A program made the position numbers and the translations under genes. This document shows, piece after piece, positions 1 to 9,047 of a stretch of DNA of 64,000 nt. Position 1 is the first letter of the stretch; each line of letters starts with the position of its first letter. Under the pieces are notes generated by a model. It saw only the letters and a list, made by a program, of their open reading frames with translations. It was not told the origin of the DNA and ran no database searches. The stretch is from Rhizobium sp. RCAM05350 (GTDB lineage Bacteria > Pseudomonadota > Alphaproteobacteria > Rhizobiales > Rhizobiaceae), in NCBI GenBank assembly GCA_024426085.1, contig CP087974.1, positions 1-64,000 on the forward strand, read 5' to 3'.

Positions 1-69
<69 letters not shown>

Positions 70-177
70 AACTTATCATTGTTATCAATGGGTTGCGTGC
101 AATTCTTAATCAGTAATCAAATCACAGATAGCCCCTAGGTCATCATTAGATCACGAGAGCTAAGTCATTGATTTTGT

Positions 178-192
178 GTTCTCTTTTTGTTC
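178..192 (+). promoter_or_regulatory. SOS box 1 (LexA site, GTTC-N7-GTTC)
   Basis: GTTC at 178-181 and GTTC at 189-192 are separated by exactly seven bases (TCTTTTT). This is the established LexA recognition pattern of alphaproteobacteria. It lies 16 bases ahead of a possible GTG-started short ORF. An isolated match can arise by chance, but a second exact match follows at 652. Confidence 0.55.
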
Positions 193-208
193 CGTCGTCA
201 ACAGAATT

Positions 209-346
209 GTGGAAAAGCCGAATCCGGCGAACAGGCTGTTGGTGAAGCTATATGCCTCTCGGTGCAAAACCGAGGAACGAGAGACAGGCGCACTACAGAT
301 TCTGAACTGTGAACCTCTCGTTTTTGGAACGGCCGAGGCCGCATGA
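209..346 (+). CDS. Possible short ORF behind SOS box 1 (45 aa)
   Basis: An open frame runs from a GTG at 209 to TGA at 344-346. It is basic and starts MEKPNPANRL. I do not recognise it. The only support is its position directly downstream of an SOS box and a start soon after it; no convincing ribosome binding site is seen. It could be the first part of a decayed LexA-controlled gene or simply chance. Confidence 0.2.
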   Translation: MEKPNPANRLLVKLYASRCKTEERETGALQILNCEPLVFGTAEAA

Positions 347-370
347 CGACCGGGCGGATTTGTTCTTGTG

Positions 371-399
371 AGTGCTCTATCTGACTGAGCTAGTCACGC
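371..399 (-). pseudogene. tRNA 5'-half-like fragment
   Basis: Read on the minus strand this has a 5' acceptor-like GCGTGAC followed by TAGCTCAG and TAGAGCA, the conserved D-arm pattern of a tRNA. No matching anticodon arm, T-arm or 3' acceptor strand follows. It is probably a tRNA fragment left by recombination at a tRNA attachment site, but chance similarity cannot be excluded. Confidence 0.3.
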
Positions 400-651
400 C
401 TGTCCTTCCAGAACCTCGCCCAACTCGTTGCAAGATCTCCAGTAGCTCGGGGATCTGAAGCGCGCAGGGTGAGGCACCACCCGTGCACTTAAGCCACTCT
501 TGAGTGGCCGGAAAAGGGGACGATGTGCCTGTCACCTAGTCCGCAATGAGCCCTGTTCTGCCGTATCCACACTCACTAGGCAAGGATCTGGGATCTCACA
601 GGGTGACAGAATCTGCGCCGTGGTAAACGACGCTTGACTCTCTCGAATTTT

Positions 652-666
652 GTTCTTTATTTGTTC
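652..666 (+). promoter_or_regulatory. SOS box 2 (LexA site, GTTC-N7-GTTC)
   Basis: GTTC at 652-655 and GTTC at 663-666 with seven bases between (TTTATTT). An ATG lies 2 bases downstream but opens a frame of only 14 codons, so the controlled gene, if any, has been lost. Two exact LexA sites within 490 bases suggest the remains of a DNA-damage-inducible unit such as a phage or integrative element. Confidence 0.55.
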
Positions 667-911
667 TCATGAACGCCACCGTGGGATCGACCTCGCAAGA
701 TCATACGTTGTAATCCGCTGCCACCGAAGCGGACGGGGCCGCCGGACGATGCCTATCGTATTGTAGTCTAGTCGACTCTCCCGGAAGAGGGCGACAGCCT
801 AGTGGAGACAATTTCCCGCTCCTCGGATTTCCATGTGTCGGCCGTCGCATCAATGCCGCAGTTCATCGGCGTCTAGGCCTCGTCCTGATCCATCTAAACG
901 GCCGCGCTGTC

Positions 912-1109
912 ATGCGCCGCGAGATCGGAACGGACCCACCGCCCCTGGAGCGGAACCGGTCGCAAACGCTGGTTCAGCCGGGAAGCGGATTGAGACGGGA
1001 TGAGACTGTTCGGCTCGGCGAGCTTGAGGAGTGGTACGTCCTCGGCGGCAAATGTCCACGCTGCGGCCACACGATGTGGATCGACCGCTGGAAAGTGGCT
1101 CGAAAATAG
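912..1109 (+). CDS. Small hypothetical protein with CPRCGH motif (65 aa)
   Basis: The protein is 65 residues, with a polar N-terminal half and a C-terminal half containing WYVLGGKCPRCGHTMWIDRW. The CxxC followed by His looks like one half of a zinc-ribbon; the other ligands, if any, are not obvious, so metal binding is uncertain. The Trp-rich, basic ending does not look like random translation. Starts at ATG 912; no strong ribosome binding site is seen. The function is unknown. It stands alone in a gene-poor region between SOS box 2 and the next small genes. Confidence 0.45.
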   Translation: MRREIGTDPPPLERNRSQTLVQPGSGLRRDETVRLGELEEWYVLGGKCPRCGHTMWIDRWKVARK

Positions 1110-1407
1110 GGCCGCGGGTATATGTAGCCAGCCTGTCTCCGCGCTCGCGAGGCACTGGGTGCCGAAAGCCGCGTGGCAACACGCTTCACATCGGCCGCAT
1201 CAATAGGTGACCTCGTCGTCGATCGTGAAAAATTAAGGATGCCAAGCGACGACGGGCTCCCAATGATTCCGGGTCCCTGTATGACTACCCTCTGAGTTTA
1301 ACAGGAGTGCTGCGCATGTCGATCTACACCTCTCGTGATCCCGCTGGACGCGCCGCTGGAGAGCTAGCAATCCTCTCGCTGGGCATCCTTCAACGTTGGA
1401 GAGCTGC

Positions 1408-1629
1408 ATGGCCGCTGGCGCACAGGCTGTCGCCGACGGCCGTGAGCGCCGCGCTGCCTATAAGTATGCTTGTGAACTTGAAGCCGCCCGCGGCCGTGCT
1501 GACGACCTCGGGCGCGTCGCTATCCGCGCTGTGCGCCATGTCGCATCGCTGGAAGCTGAACTCCGTCGTCTTCGCGTTGCTCTCGACCAGCGTCAGTCGC
1601 ATATCGATCGCATGCGCGGTGCTAAATGA
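1408..1629 (+). CDS. Small hypothetical coiled-coil protein (73 aa)
   Basis: Begins at ATG 1408 behind GGAGAG with good spacing; a TTG at 1396 is also in frame but less likely. The protein is Ala/Arg/Glu-rich with a heptad-like second half (SLEAELRRLRVALDQRQ), so probably a short helical coiled coil. The stop codon overlaps the start of the next gene (ATGA at 1626), which argues that both are real and co-translated. No family recognised. The size and pairing resemble small accessory genes of phages or islands. Confidence 0.45.
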   Translation: MAAGAQAVADGRERRAAYKYACELEAARGRADDLGRVAIRAVRHVASLEAELRRLRVALDQRQSHIDRMRGAK

Positions 1630-1814
1630 ACGGTCTGTCGGACGAGGAGCTGCACGATCGCTTCGGTTCAGAGGTTTGGGAAATTGCGGGTCTTGCAGAT
1701 GCGATCCGACATTTCGAACTGTCGAGTAGGCCGATTGCGACGTCGGCTACTCGCATCAGTGCCGCAGGCGTCTCAATGCGGCTTAAGCGCAAGTCCGTAG
1801 CTCCCGCACAATGA
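1626..1814 (+). CDS. Small hypothetical protein, translationally coupled (62 aa)
   Basis: Starts in the ATGA overlap with the preceding gene. The first 30 residues (starting MNGLSDEELHDRF) are acidic and coding-like; the remainder is Ser/Arg-rich and may be read out of its true frame. Its 3' end overlaps the convergent gene on the minus strand by about 40 bases, so the real stop may lie earlier. No function can be assigned. Confidence 0.35.
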   Translation: MNGLSDEELHDRFGSEVWEIAGLADAIRHFELSSRPIATSATRISAAGVSMRLKRKSVAPAQ

Positions 1815-2321
1815 CATCATGAAACGCTCGCGGACGTAATCTGCATTAGGTACTTTCAGGACTGCCGGAGGAGCTTCTGGCAGTCTTTCTCTGCGTGGCC
1901 GAGGTAGCGACGGGATCACCATCCCCGCCGTCAGCGACCGCGCACAAGCTGCACTCCCAGACGCTGCGAGAAGGATCAGGTCGCGGTCAGTTAGTCCTAG
2001 CAGCCAGTCTAGTTCCGACGTCGACAACTTGCCCAAATCCATCAACGCCCGCTCTTCATTTCCGGCGCGAGCATACGCGAGGACGACGTCGGGCGATTCC
2101 TGCAGCCCAGACCCGGCGGCGTCGTTGCCAGACTGCTTCTCAGCTTCTTCTGTGTAAGCATCGGCAACGTCGACAGCCTGAATGTTCTCGTGCGCATTGC
2201 GCGGGACCTGCGGGTAAACCCCGACCAGGCTCAGGAGGCCTTCCCAGAGCCCGCGCGAAATTCCAATAACAGCGCTCATCATGAACTCAAACCACGTCCA
2301 CGGATTTAAAAATTTCTTCAT
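1773..2321 (-). CDS. Hypothetical protein with hydrophobic N-terminus (about 182 aa)
   Basis: The frame is open from 2486, but ATG 2321 is preferred: it follows GGAG at 7 bases and begins MKKFLNPWTWFEF, whereas the upstream residues look non-coding. Residues 1-35 are aromatic and hydrophobic and may form a membrane segment or amphipathic anchor. The middle is acidic (residues 40-75) and the last 60 residues are Pro/Arg-rich, ending SYGLALKPH. I do not recognise the family. It is the longest uninterrupted gene of the island region. Confidence 0.5.
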   Translation of the reverse strand: MKKFLNPWTWFEFMMSAVIGISRGLWEGLLSLVGVYPQVPRNAHENIQAVDVADAYTEEAEKQSGNDAAGSGLQESPDVVLAYARAGNEERALMDLGKLSTSELDWLLGLTDRDLILLAASGSAACARSLTAGMVIPSLPRPRRERLPEAPPAVLKVPNADYVRERFMMSLCGSYGLALKPH

Positions 2322-2840
2322 GCCGATCTCCATAATGTCTGTGAGATTGTGCCGCCGGCGGTTGAAATCTACAAATGAAGCTGCGGTCGTCGGCCGATTT
2401 CGAGAAAGTTTGTATCTGGGTAGCGGCAGGGGAAACTTGGCCAAAGTCAGGTACCGGCTCCAAGCCGGTATAACCTTTGAGGTCACCTCGAACAGTTGGG
2501 CCTCGATCGCGTCTCTTCAAGCGCATTACGTGGGGGCGATCTATTCTCAAAAATTTTGATCTGATGCAGAACCAATAGCGGCTCCTTTGTGGAGTGATTT
2601 TCTAAATCGAGAAGCTCATGAGGGGTTGATCCCTCTCAAAAACGACCACAACATAATAAGCAGGGGTACAAGGTGAAGAGGGTAACCGGAAATGAAATCG
2701 GTATTAAAGATAAAAAACATCCATAGAGGCTACTATATGGCAAAAAGGGTTTTGAATTTTGACGTATTAATAAGTGTAAGATGGGAATATGCATGCGAGT
2801 ATTATTATAAAAATGGGGCCGTCTGCCCGCGGGGGGCCTT
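2322..2840. other. Stretch without a convincing gene, AT-rich core at about 2640-2820
   Basis: No supported gene. Between about 2640 and 2820 base composition drops well below the surrounding GC-rich DNA, with runs such as ATTATTATAAAAATGG. Short frames here have no protein character. The shift in composition marks DNA of different origin inside the island. Confidence 0.5.
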
Positions 2841-3101
2841 ATGCAGAGCGAAGGGTGTTTGTCGCAAATCCAAATCTGTCGAGCCGCTGATGAACTTGAG
2901 GCTTGGCTTGCCGCAAATCCTAACACATACGAACCGACTAGAGTGAAGATACAAGCGAAGCCAGAGGCATTTGGGGCCGGCGATGAGCTTCTGTCGGATG
3001 AGCAAAAGCACCTTTTGGCTAAGTTAAAAAATGCCTTGATTGAAAACGAACGCGCTTGGCAGACGGGACAGCTGCAATTTCCCCTGGATGATTTAATATA
3101 G
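2841..3101 (+). CDS. Hypothetical helical protein (86 aa)
   Basis: The protein starts MQSEGCLSQIQ and continues with coding-like, Ala/Glu/Lys-rich helices (DELLSDEQKHLLAKLKNAL) before ending at TAG 3099-3101. A purine-rich GGGGGG lies just ahead of the ATG. The real gene may begin further upstream in another frame, in the AT-rich stretch. No family recognised. It could be a small regulatory or addiction-type protein, but nothing in the sequence proves this. Confidence 0.4.
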   Translation: MQSEGCLSQIQICRAADELEAWLAANPNTYEPTRVKIQAKPEAFGAGDELLSDEQKHLLAKLKNALIENERAWQTGQLQFPLDDLI

Positions 3102-3127
3102 GGTCGAAAAGGTTTGAATGATATCCG

Positions 3128-3292
3128 TAACTTGTAAGGCGTCTGGCGCGCATGTGGGTGTGAGCGATGGTTATCCAAGGCATCCGCTGAAGCGATGAAT
3201 TTCTCGAAATCTTTAGCTAGCCGGCGGCAATGTCTCAATGAAGCAAACATCCATTCAACGATCCAGCGGCGCGGCAGGATTTCAAGTCCCAT
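3128..3292 (-). pseudogene. IS5-family transposase, C-terminal remnant
   Basis: The minus strand reads ILPRRWIVEWMFASLRHCRR followed by LAKDFEKF. This matches the well-conserved C-terminal block of IS5-family transposases (PRRWVVERTFxWLxxxRRLxKDFE), which includes the catalytic Glu. Further downstream the typical ending continues only in another frame. The N-terminal two thirds and the terminal repeats are absent, so this is a dead fragment. Confidence 0.7.
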
Positions 3293-3396
3293 TACCGCGT
3301 TGGAGCGCTTGATAAGCCAACATTATCGATCGTTTTATGCTATCGACATGCCGTGCGGTTTGATGAGAAGAAAAGTTAAAAAGCGCACTCACTGAA

Positions 3397-3472
3397 TTAT
3401 CTGAGCCAGGGATCGACAATGATCGCGCCGGTCCCTTCAAAGGCTCTGAAGTTGCGGGTGACAACCATGAGC
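3397..3472 (-). pseudogene. VapC-type PIN toxin, C-terminal remnant
   Basis: The last 24 codons read MVVTRNFRAFEGTGAIIVDP then WLR and stop. This is the typical end of VapC ribonuclease toxins ([LV]VTRNxxDFxGxGxxxxxPW). The frame is cut off at 3473, where the IS6 element begins, so the element appears to have inserted into or replaced the rest of the toxin gene. No vapB antitoxin is visible on the other side of the element, so flanking DNA has also been lost. Confidence 0.6.
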
Positions 3473-4366
3473 GAGCCTGTCGCAAATTATCTTGGTTAAC
3501 GGCATATTGACGAACGCCGAAGAAGTTCCCGCTCCCGATGCTGTCAGAGCGTACCGATGATTCTGAATGCCATTGCCGAAAAGCTGAAGCGCCAGTCGAA
3601 GGATGATTTCAAGGGGCGGCATTTCGAGGCATGGCTGATCATGCAGGCAGTCGCCTGGTACTTGCGCTATCCGTTGAGTTACCGTGATCTGGAAGAGATA
3701 TTTCGTGAGCGCGGTTTCGAGGTCGACCACAGCACAATCAATCGCTGGGTCCTCGCCTATGCTCCGATGATCGAGAAGCGCCTGCGCCAGTTCCGCCAAC
3801 CCCATTGCGGTTCAATCCGGGTTGATGAAACATACGTGAAAATTCGGGGTCAATGGCGGTGCCTGTATCGGGCTATCGACAAGCACGGCAATCCGGTGGA
3901 TTTCCTGCTCACCGCAAGGCGCGACCTCGACGCTGCCAAGCGCTTCTTCCGCAAGATGTTGAAGGATGAGCCTTTGCTTTCGCCCGGCAAGATCGGCACC
4001 GACGGCGCCAATACCTTTCCTTCCACCATCAAAACATCGGTCGAAGAGGGGCTGCTCCCTTCTGAGCCTGTGCATTATGTCACCAAGCATCTCCAGCAAG
4101 GCATCGAAAGCGACCATTTCAGGGTCAAGAAGAACATGCCGAAAGTCGGCGGGTTCCGTTCATTCAACACGGCCCGACGAACTATTGCCGGCTTCGAAGC
4201 CATGCTGTGGTTGCGAAAGGGATCTCGGCTTTTCTGGCGGCTGGACCGTCAACGATCAGAATGATCTGCTTGCCCGCCTCTTCGGAATTCAAAAGGTTAA
4301 CAATGCATGAAAAGGAGGCCATTCTCAGAATAATTGTGGCCCCCTGAAAAAACGTTGCGACACGCC
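3473..4366 (+). mobile_element. IS6-family insertion sequence
   Basis: About 0.89 kb, a usual length for IS6-family elements. The left end reads GCCTGTCGCAAA (3474-3485) and the right end, inverted, carries GTGTCGCAACG (around 4353-4363); the shared core TGTCGCAA supports these as terminal inverted repeats. The element holds one transposase gene. No 8-bp target duplication is evident, which would fit loss of one flank through recombination or deletion. Confidence 0.65.
3557..4310 (+). CDS. IS6-family DDE transposase, one apparent frameshift
   Basis: A transposase of about 250 residues. Visible are an N-terminal helix-turn-helix region (VDHSTINRWVLAYAP), the first catalytic Asp in RVDETYVKI, the second in GTDGANTFP and the catalytic Glu in IESDHFRVKK: a complete DDE triad. 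Near 4222 one extra base shifts the frame; the true C-terminus (FSGGWTVNDQNDLLARLFG) continues in the neighbouring frame to TAA at 4308-4310. It would move the element by co-integrate formation. With the indel corrected it looks intact. Confidence 0.85.
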
Positions 4367-4400
4367 CGACACTCCGCCATCTAGTTAAAAGGAGGCAACA

Positions 4401-4706
4401 ATGGAAGAACCAGGCCGCTGGCGACATATGCGAACCGCGCCAATGGACGGCAGTCGCATCCTTGTTACGATCCGGCCATCCGAACAGGGGCCAGGGACGG
4501 TTGATCTTGCGTACTGGTCGAAAGGTGATCAATTCGGTGCAGAAGCCTGGCGCTCTTCTGATTCCGCGCCGGGCCGGATTATCGAATATGCGGAGCCGGA
4601 ACTGAAATGCTGGATGCCCATGCCTTCGGCCAATGTCGATCGCATGACGGTGCCCGTCGCATGGGAGGGCAAGGACGAGGAGGAACTCGACGGATCGGGG
4701 ATTTAA
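4401..4706 (+). CDS. Conserved hypothetical protein (101 aa)
   Basis: Starts at ATG 4401 behind a strong AAGGAGG. The sequence begins WRHMRTAPMDGSRILVTIRP and has WMPMP in the C-terminal third, a pattern I know from short rhizobial proteins of unknown function that share a W-x-x-M-[RQ]-T-A-P-x-D-G opening. It is intact, with no membrane segment or signal peptide. Function unknown. It lies directly beside the IS6 element and upstream of a dispersed repeat copy. Confidence 0.65.
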   Translation: MEEPGRWRHMRTAPMDGSRILVTIRPSEQGPGTVDLAYWSKGDQFGAEAWRSSDSAPGRIIEYAEPELKCWMPMPSANVDRMTVPVAWEGKDEEELDGSGI

Positions 4707-4812
4707 GAATTCGCTGTTGCTTATTTCCGGATACGCCTTCTTATTCCGGTAATGGCGTCTACCCTAGTCGCGCACCGAAAGCGGACATCGCAGTGGACCG
4801 CGAGGTGGCATG

Positions 4813-4898
4813 TTTGCGCCGTCATGCCGGTCATCCACACCACCCGCATTAGTTCCTGGAAGCGGTCAGTCTGCTATTCGAGCGGTCCCGTCCGAAAC
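4813..4898. repeat. Dispersed intergenic repeat, copy A
   Basis: Shares the core CTGGAAGCGGTCAGTCTGCT and flanking blocks (TGCGCC..., ...GGTC.CGTCC.GAA) with copies at 8800-8887 and 25992-26082. All three lie between genes. The similarity spans about 85 bases with scattered substitutions, so this is an old non-coding repeat family. Confidence 0.7.
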
Positions 4899-4974
4899 CC
4901 ATCACACAAGCAGACCTGCCGTTTTGGCGGTGTGCTAGTTGTGGCGCTTCGATGGGTGTAGACTGCCGACACTA

Positions 4975-4990
4975 TTGCATGTTCATGCAA
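4975..4990. promoter_or_regulatory. Perfect palindrome before the cyclase gene
   Basis: TTGCATG-TT-CATGCAA, seven perfect base pairs around a two-base centre, ending seven bases before the ATG at 4998. It could be a repressor operator over the start region. Nothing in the window identifies its binding protein. Confidence 0.5.
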
Positions 4991-4997
4991 GGCAACG

Positions 4998-6929
4998 ATG
5001 ATGGGTACCCTCGCGCTTGACCGGAAGCTGCTCACGATCCTAGCGGCGGATATGGTAGGCTACTCGAAGGCGATGGAGGCCGATAAGGCCGGCACCATCA
5101 AGCGACTGAAGGCCATCCGCGCCGACCTGATCAATCCCGCCATCTCCCAGCGCCATGGTACCGTTATCAAGCTGATGGGCGACGGCGCGCTCGTCGCCTT
5201 CGACAGCGTGGTTGATGCGGTTGCCTGCGCCGCGGAGTTTCAAAATACCGTGGCGGCGCGCAACGCCGACCTACCGGAGCCTGAGCGCATCGTATTCCGC
5301 GTCGGGATCAATCTGGGCGATGTGGCGTTGGTGGATGGCGATGTGTATGGGGATGGGGTGAATGTCGCCGCGCGGCTGGAGCATTTGGCCGAGCCGGGCG
5401 GCGTGATGGTGTCGGGGACGGCATACGATCATCTCCAGGGCAAACTCGACTGGCCGCTCGATTTCGCCGGCGAGCAGCAGGTCAAGAACCTCAGCCGCCC
5501 AGTGCGGATGTACCGGCTGAGACTCGACGGCAAACGGGCGCACCGCCCGCTTCTCGGAATGATGCCGCGCTGGGCCAAGACGGCTGCGGCGGCGATCGTG
5601 GCGCTGGCTCTGGCGGGCGGCGGGGTCTGGTGGTTCTTGCAGCCCGAACTTTTGAGCGGCAAGCCTTCGGTGGCGGTGCTGCCCTTCGACAATTATGGCG
5701 GCGACGAGGCTAGCAGGCGTCTGGCCGATGGCCTGACTGAGGACATCATCACCGACCTCGCGCGGTTTCCCGAATTCGAGGTGATGGCGCGGAATTCGAC
5801 GGAAGTTTATAGAGGCAAGTCGGTGGATGCCCGCCAGGTCGCAAGTGCGCTCCATGTCGGCTTTGTGCTGGAAGGCTCGATCCAGCGGGAGACGGGCCGG
5901 GTACGCATCACAGCACAGTTGATCGATGCAAAAACCGGCCACCATCTTTGGTCGGAAAATTGGGATCGACCCGCTGAGGACGTGTTCGCCGTTCAAACCG
6001 AAATCGCAGAGCAGGTCACCAACCGCCTCGGCGGCGGAGTGGGACTGATTCAAGAAGCCGGACGGGCTGCAGCTAAACGTAAACGGCCTGAAAACCTGAA
6101 TTCCTATGATTACTATCTGCTCGGGACCGAGAAGATTGAAAATCTCACCAAAGCGGATGCGGAGGAGGCCATCACGTTGCTCAACCGCGCCGTCGAGCTG
6201 GATCCGGGGCGGCACGGGCCTGGGTAGAACTTTACCATGCCCATGATCTATTGGGCGTGTTTGGTGTCAATCCCGAGAGCAACCGCAAGGCGGGTGCCGA
6301 TGTGGCCAACGAACGCGGTGCGGCTTGATCCGAGCGACGCTGAAGCACACGCGGTGTTTGGTATGAGCCTTGCTAATAAGGGCGACATGGGCCGCGCCAA
6401 GGCTGAGCTGGACACGGCCCTTCGTCTAGCTCCGGGTTCGTCCGAAATCCTGACTTTCTATACCGGCTTTGCAGCACGCTTCGGTGAACCCGAACGCGGC
6501 GCTCAAATGGTCGACCAGGTAATGCGGCTCGATCCGAACTTTCCGATGTGGACGTCCAACTTCTTCGCACCTGCCTATTTTATGGCTGGCCGGTATGAGG
6601 ACGCGGTGAAGATGCTGGAGCGCATGACGCCTAACAACTACCAAAAGTGGAATTGGGTGGTGCGTAGCAGCTCCCTCGGGGCCTTGGGCCGAACCGATGA
6701 GGCGAATGCTTCGGTTATAGAAGCTCTCAAGCAGCACCCGGACCTGACTGTCGAGAGCATGATCAATGAACCCGGCCTAAGCACAATGGAGCGCAGTCGG
6801 TTCATAGAGACGATGCCGTTAGCTGGCTTCCCGGCGTGCTCCAAGCCCGAGGCGCTGGCGAAACTCGCCAAACCTGTGCGACTCCCGCAATGCGAGGCGG
6901 GGAAGGCGAACCCTCTCGGGCAGCAATAG
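4998..6929 (+). CDS. Class III adenylate cyclase with TolB-like and TPR domains, two compensating frameshifts
   Basis: Makes cAMP from ATP. Residues 10-175 are a class III catalytic domain: metal Asp in LAADMVGYSK, the KLMGDGALVAF loop, and GDVYGDGVNVAARLE. Residues about 195-215 form one membrane segment (IVALALAGGGVWWFL). Then comes a TolB/FlgO-like domain (SVAVLPFDNYGGD to HLWSENWDRP) and TPR repeats to the end. Near 6208 the frame moves, reads RAWVELYHAHDLLGVFGVNP for about 39 codons, and returns near 6325 to AVRLDPSDAEAHAVFG. The shifts cancel, so either two sequence errors or a recently broken gene. The architecture is common in rhizobia, which carry many such cyclases. A perfect palindrome precedes the start. 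Confidence 0.85.
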
Positions 6930-7358
6930 AACTTGCAACGCGCTTGCAGAGCCGCTGATCGCTGCCGCTTTTTTCCTCCCCTTAACTTTCGGCTGATTAG
7001 TCTTACGCGCAGATAAAGTTTGTTTTCAAGCGCACCTTTGTAGTGACAGCTATCGTGCCGATAGGTGACTTCTATTCGACAATGATAGAACGCGCCAACA
7101 TCAAGCCTCAGACAGCGCCAATAGCCTCGCAAGCATCCATAGGACGAGCGTTTCCAGCGAACTCGTTTCGGTATAGGCGCGCCGATCTCCAACTGCCTCG
7201 GCATTTCGCCGCATTGTAGGAACAACAGAGACCGACTTCACGATTTGAAATGAACGGTCACTGAAAATGAGTTCCCATTCTGTGCCAGTGCGGTCATGTC
7301 TTTGTGAAAGCTCGTCTGAGCCATTGCTCGGCGACACACGAATCAAAGAGCTGACAGC
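6930..7358. other. Intergenic, nothing recognised
   Basis: 429 bases between the cyclase and the FabMG-like gene. No ORF with protein character on either strand, no clear terminator and no repeat copy were found. Confidence 0.5.
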
Positions 7359-8734
7359 ATGGAAAACCCGGTTGCACTGAATCGTCTTTCCGAGAACACG
7401 GTCTTCCGTAAAGGCGATGTTTTCGTACTCTTCGGCGAACTGTTCGGCCGTGGATACGCGACCGGCTTGCTCGACGAAGCCAGACGGGCTGGAATGGAGA
7501 TCGTGGGGATCACCGTCGGGCGGCGCGACGAGAACAAGCGCTGCGGCCGCTCGACGCCGAGGAGCTATCTTCAGCGGAGGCCCGGCTGGGGGCAGGATCA
7601 TCAACATACCTCTTATGGCAGGCTTCGATCTCGATGCGCCCGCAGATGGCCCAACTCCCACCGACCTCGTGGCGAAAATGACGCTTGAGAGCTGGGAACA
7701 CGACAAGCTCGACTGGGACTATGTCGGGCAATGCCGCGACATCGCCACTGCGTTTTACGGCGTCGCTTTCAAAAGTCATGGCCGCTCTCGACGGAATGAT
7801 CGCCGGCGGCCGCAATGTCTTCTTCGCCCACACAATGGCCGGGGGCATCCCGAAGGCTAAGGTATTCCTGGTCGTCGCCAATCAGATCTACAAGGGTGTC
7901 GGAACCCGCCACATGTCGTCGCAGACGTTGCTCGACAGCGACATGGGAAAACTCATCCTGCAGAATTTTGACGAAGTCTCCGCAAACACCTTTCGACATC
8001 TCATTGACTTCAGCGCGGCGATCCGCGAGCGCGTAGAGGCTTCGGGCGGTCAGGTCCGATATACGGCCTATGGTTACCATGGATCGGCAGTCCTGATTGA
8101 CGGAAGCTATCGTTGGCAGACCTACACCAACTACACCCAGGGTTATGCGAAAATGCGGCTCGAGAGCATCGCAGAGGAAGCCTGGGCGGCGGGTGTCAAG
8201 GCAACTGTCTATAACTGTCCCGAAATCCGGACCAATTCGTCCGATGTGTTCACGGGTATCGAGCTGCCCCTGATACCGCTGCTGCTTGCCTTGAAGAAAG
8301 AAAACGGTGGCCAATGGGCAGACGAACAGTGGCAGGTTTGCCAGCAGCTTCTGGCAGACGGCTTAACCATGAAGGATGTGTTCCGGAAGATCACCGACAT
8401 GCAGGCCAGCGAGGTCATGCGTCCGTTCTATGACTTTTCGGCATGGCCCATGGCGAACAGCCAGGCACAGGCCGATCTGACCATCGGCACGTCCAACGAG
8501 ATCACCCAGATGCATCGGGATAGCAAGTTGATGATCAGCGACCTCCTCAGCGGTCTCGTGGTGAAGGCAACTGGGCAGCTAATTTTTGGCGAATCTTCAG
8601 AACCCTCCGGTCCCGTCCTGTGGCTCAACCACGATATCGTGGCTCGGCGACTTAACGCTTCCCACCTGCAATCGAAGTCTCCCGCGCCGCTGATTGCGCA
8701 GGGAACGGAATCCTCGCACCTTGAGATGGCGTGA
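7359..8734 (+). CDS. Conserved protein, possibly FabMG-type enoyl-ACP reductase-like, three frameshifts
   Basis: Reconstructed protein of about 458 residues starting MENPVALNRLSENTVFRKGD. A Rossmann-like opening (VLFGELFGRGYATGLLDEAR) is followed by blocks in three frames: GGRIINIPLMAGFDLDAP, SWEHDKLDWDYV, then uninterrupted from KVMAALDGMIAGGRNVFFAH to the stop. Shifts lie near 7537, 7589 and 7755. The layout recalls proteins annotated as the FabMG family, related to triclosan-tolerant enoyl-ACP reductases, but I cannot confirm this without a search. If right, it would reduce enoyl-acyl carriers in fatty acid synthesis. It precedes a TetR gene and a TriABC-like pump, which is suggestive but not proof. 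Confidence 0.5.
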
Positions 8735-9047
8735 CGCCTTCCCAGCCTAGCTTGGAAGCTGGGTGTCCTAGCCATGAAGCGACGAATGTTGCGGCAGGAA
8801 TGCGCCCGCATACCGGGCGTCCAAACCATCCGCTTTAGTCCTGGAAGCGGTCAGTCTGCTATTCAGTGGTCACGGCCAGAACGCGCCATTAGCGGTCGTC
8901 TAGTTCACATCGCTGTCAGCCTAGCACGTCGGCTATGTTGGCGGCATTTCAAGACCGTTTGGTAGCGAAATCCAGATGACGGTTTGCTCCTCCGGAGAAT
9001 GGCGGGACAGATGGCCTTTGCCATGGATGTCCTCCACCAACACGAAG
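8735..9047. other. Intergenic with a repeat copy
   Basis: 313 bases between the FabMG-like gene and the convergent tetR gene. Apart from repeat copy B at 8800-8887 I see no gene or other structure. Confidence 0.5.
8800..8887. repeat. Dispersed intergenic repeat, copy B
   Basis: Carries the core CCTGGAAGCGGTCAGTCTGC almost identically to copy A, followed by TATTC-GTGGTCACGGCCAGAACGCGCC. Intergenic, same orientation as the other two copies. Confidence 0.7.

Larger units (their letters stand above)
70..911. other. Gene-poor stretch after tRNA-Lys
   Basis: No ORF with recognisable protein character is visible in these 840 bases. They hold two SOS boxes, a possible 45-codon ORF and a tRNA-like fragment, listed separately. 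The stretch reads as decayed island or phage DNA next to an attachment site; this is inference from content only. Confidence 0.5.

Noticed and set aside
3557..4310. Programmed frameshifting in the IS6 transposase
   Set aside because: IS6-family transposases are made from one frame; the shift near 4222 is a single extra base without a slippery sequence and fits the general indel pattern of the window.
6638..7225. A 195-codon minus-strand frame over the end of the cyclase and the gap behind it
   Set aside because: More than half is antisense to the TPR region and the remainder is Cys/Arg/Tyr-rich without family character.
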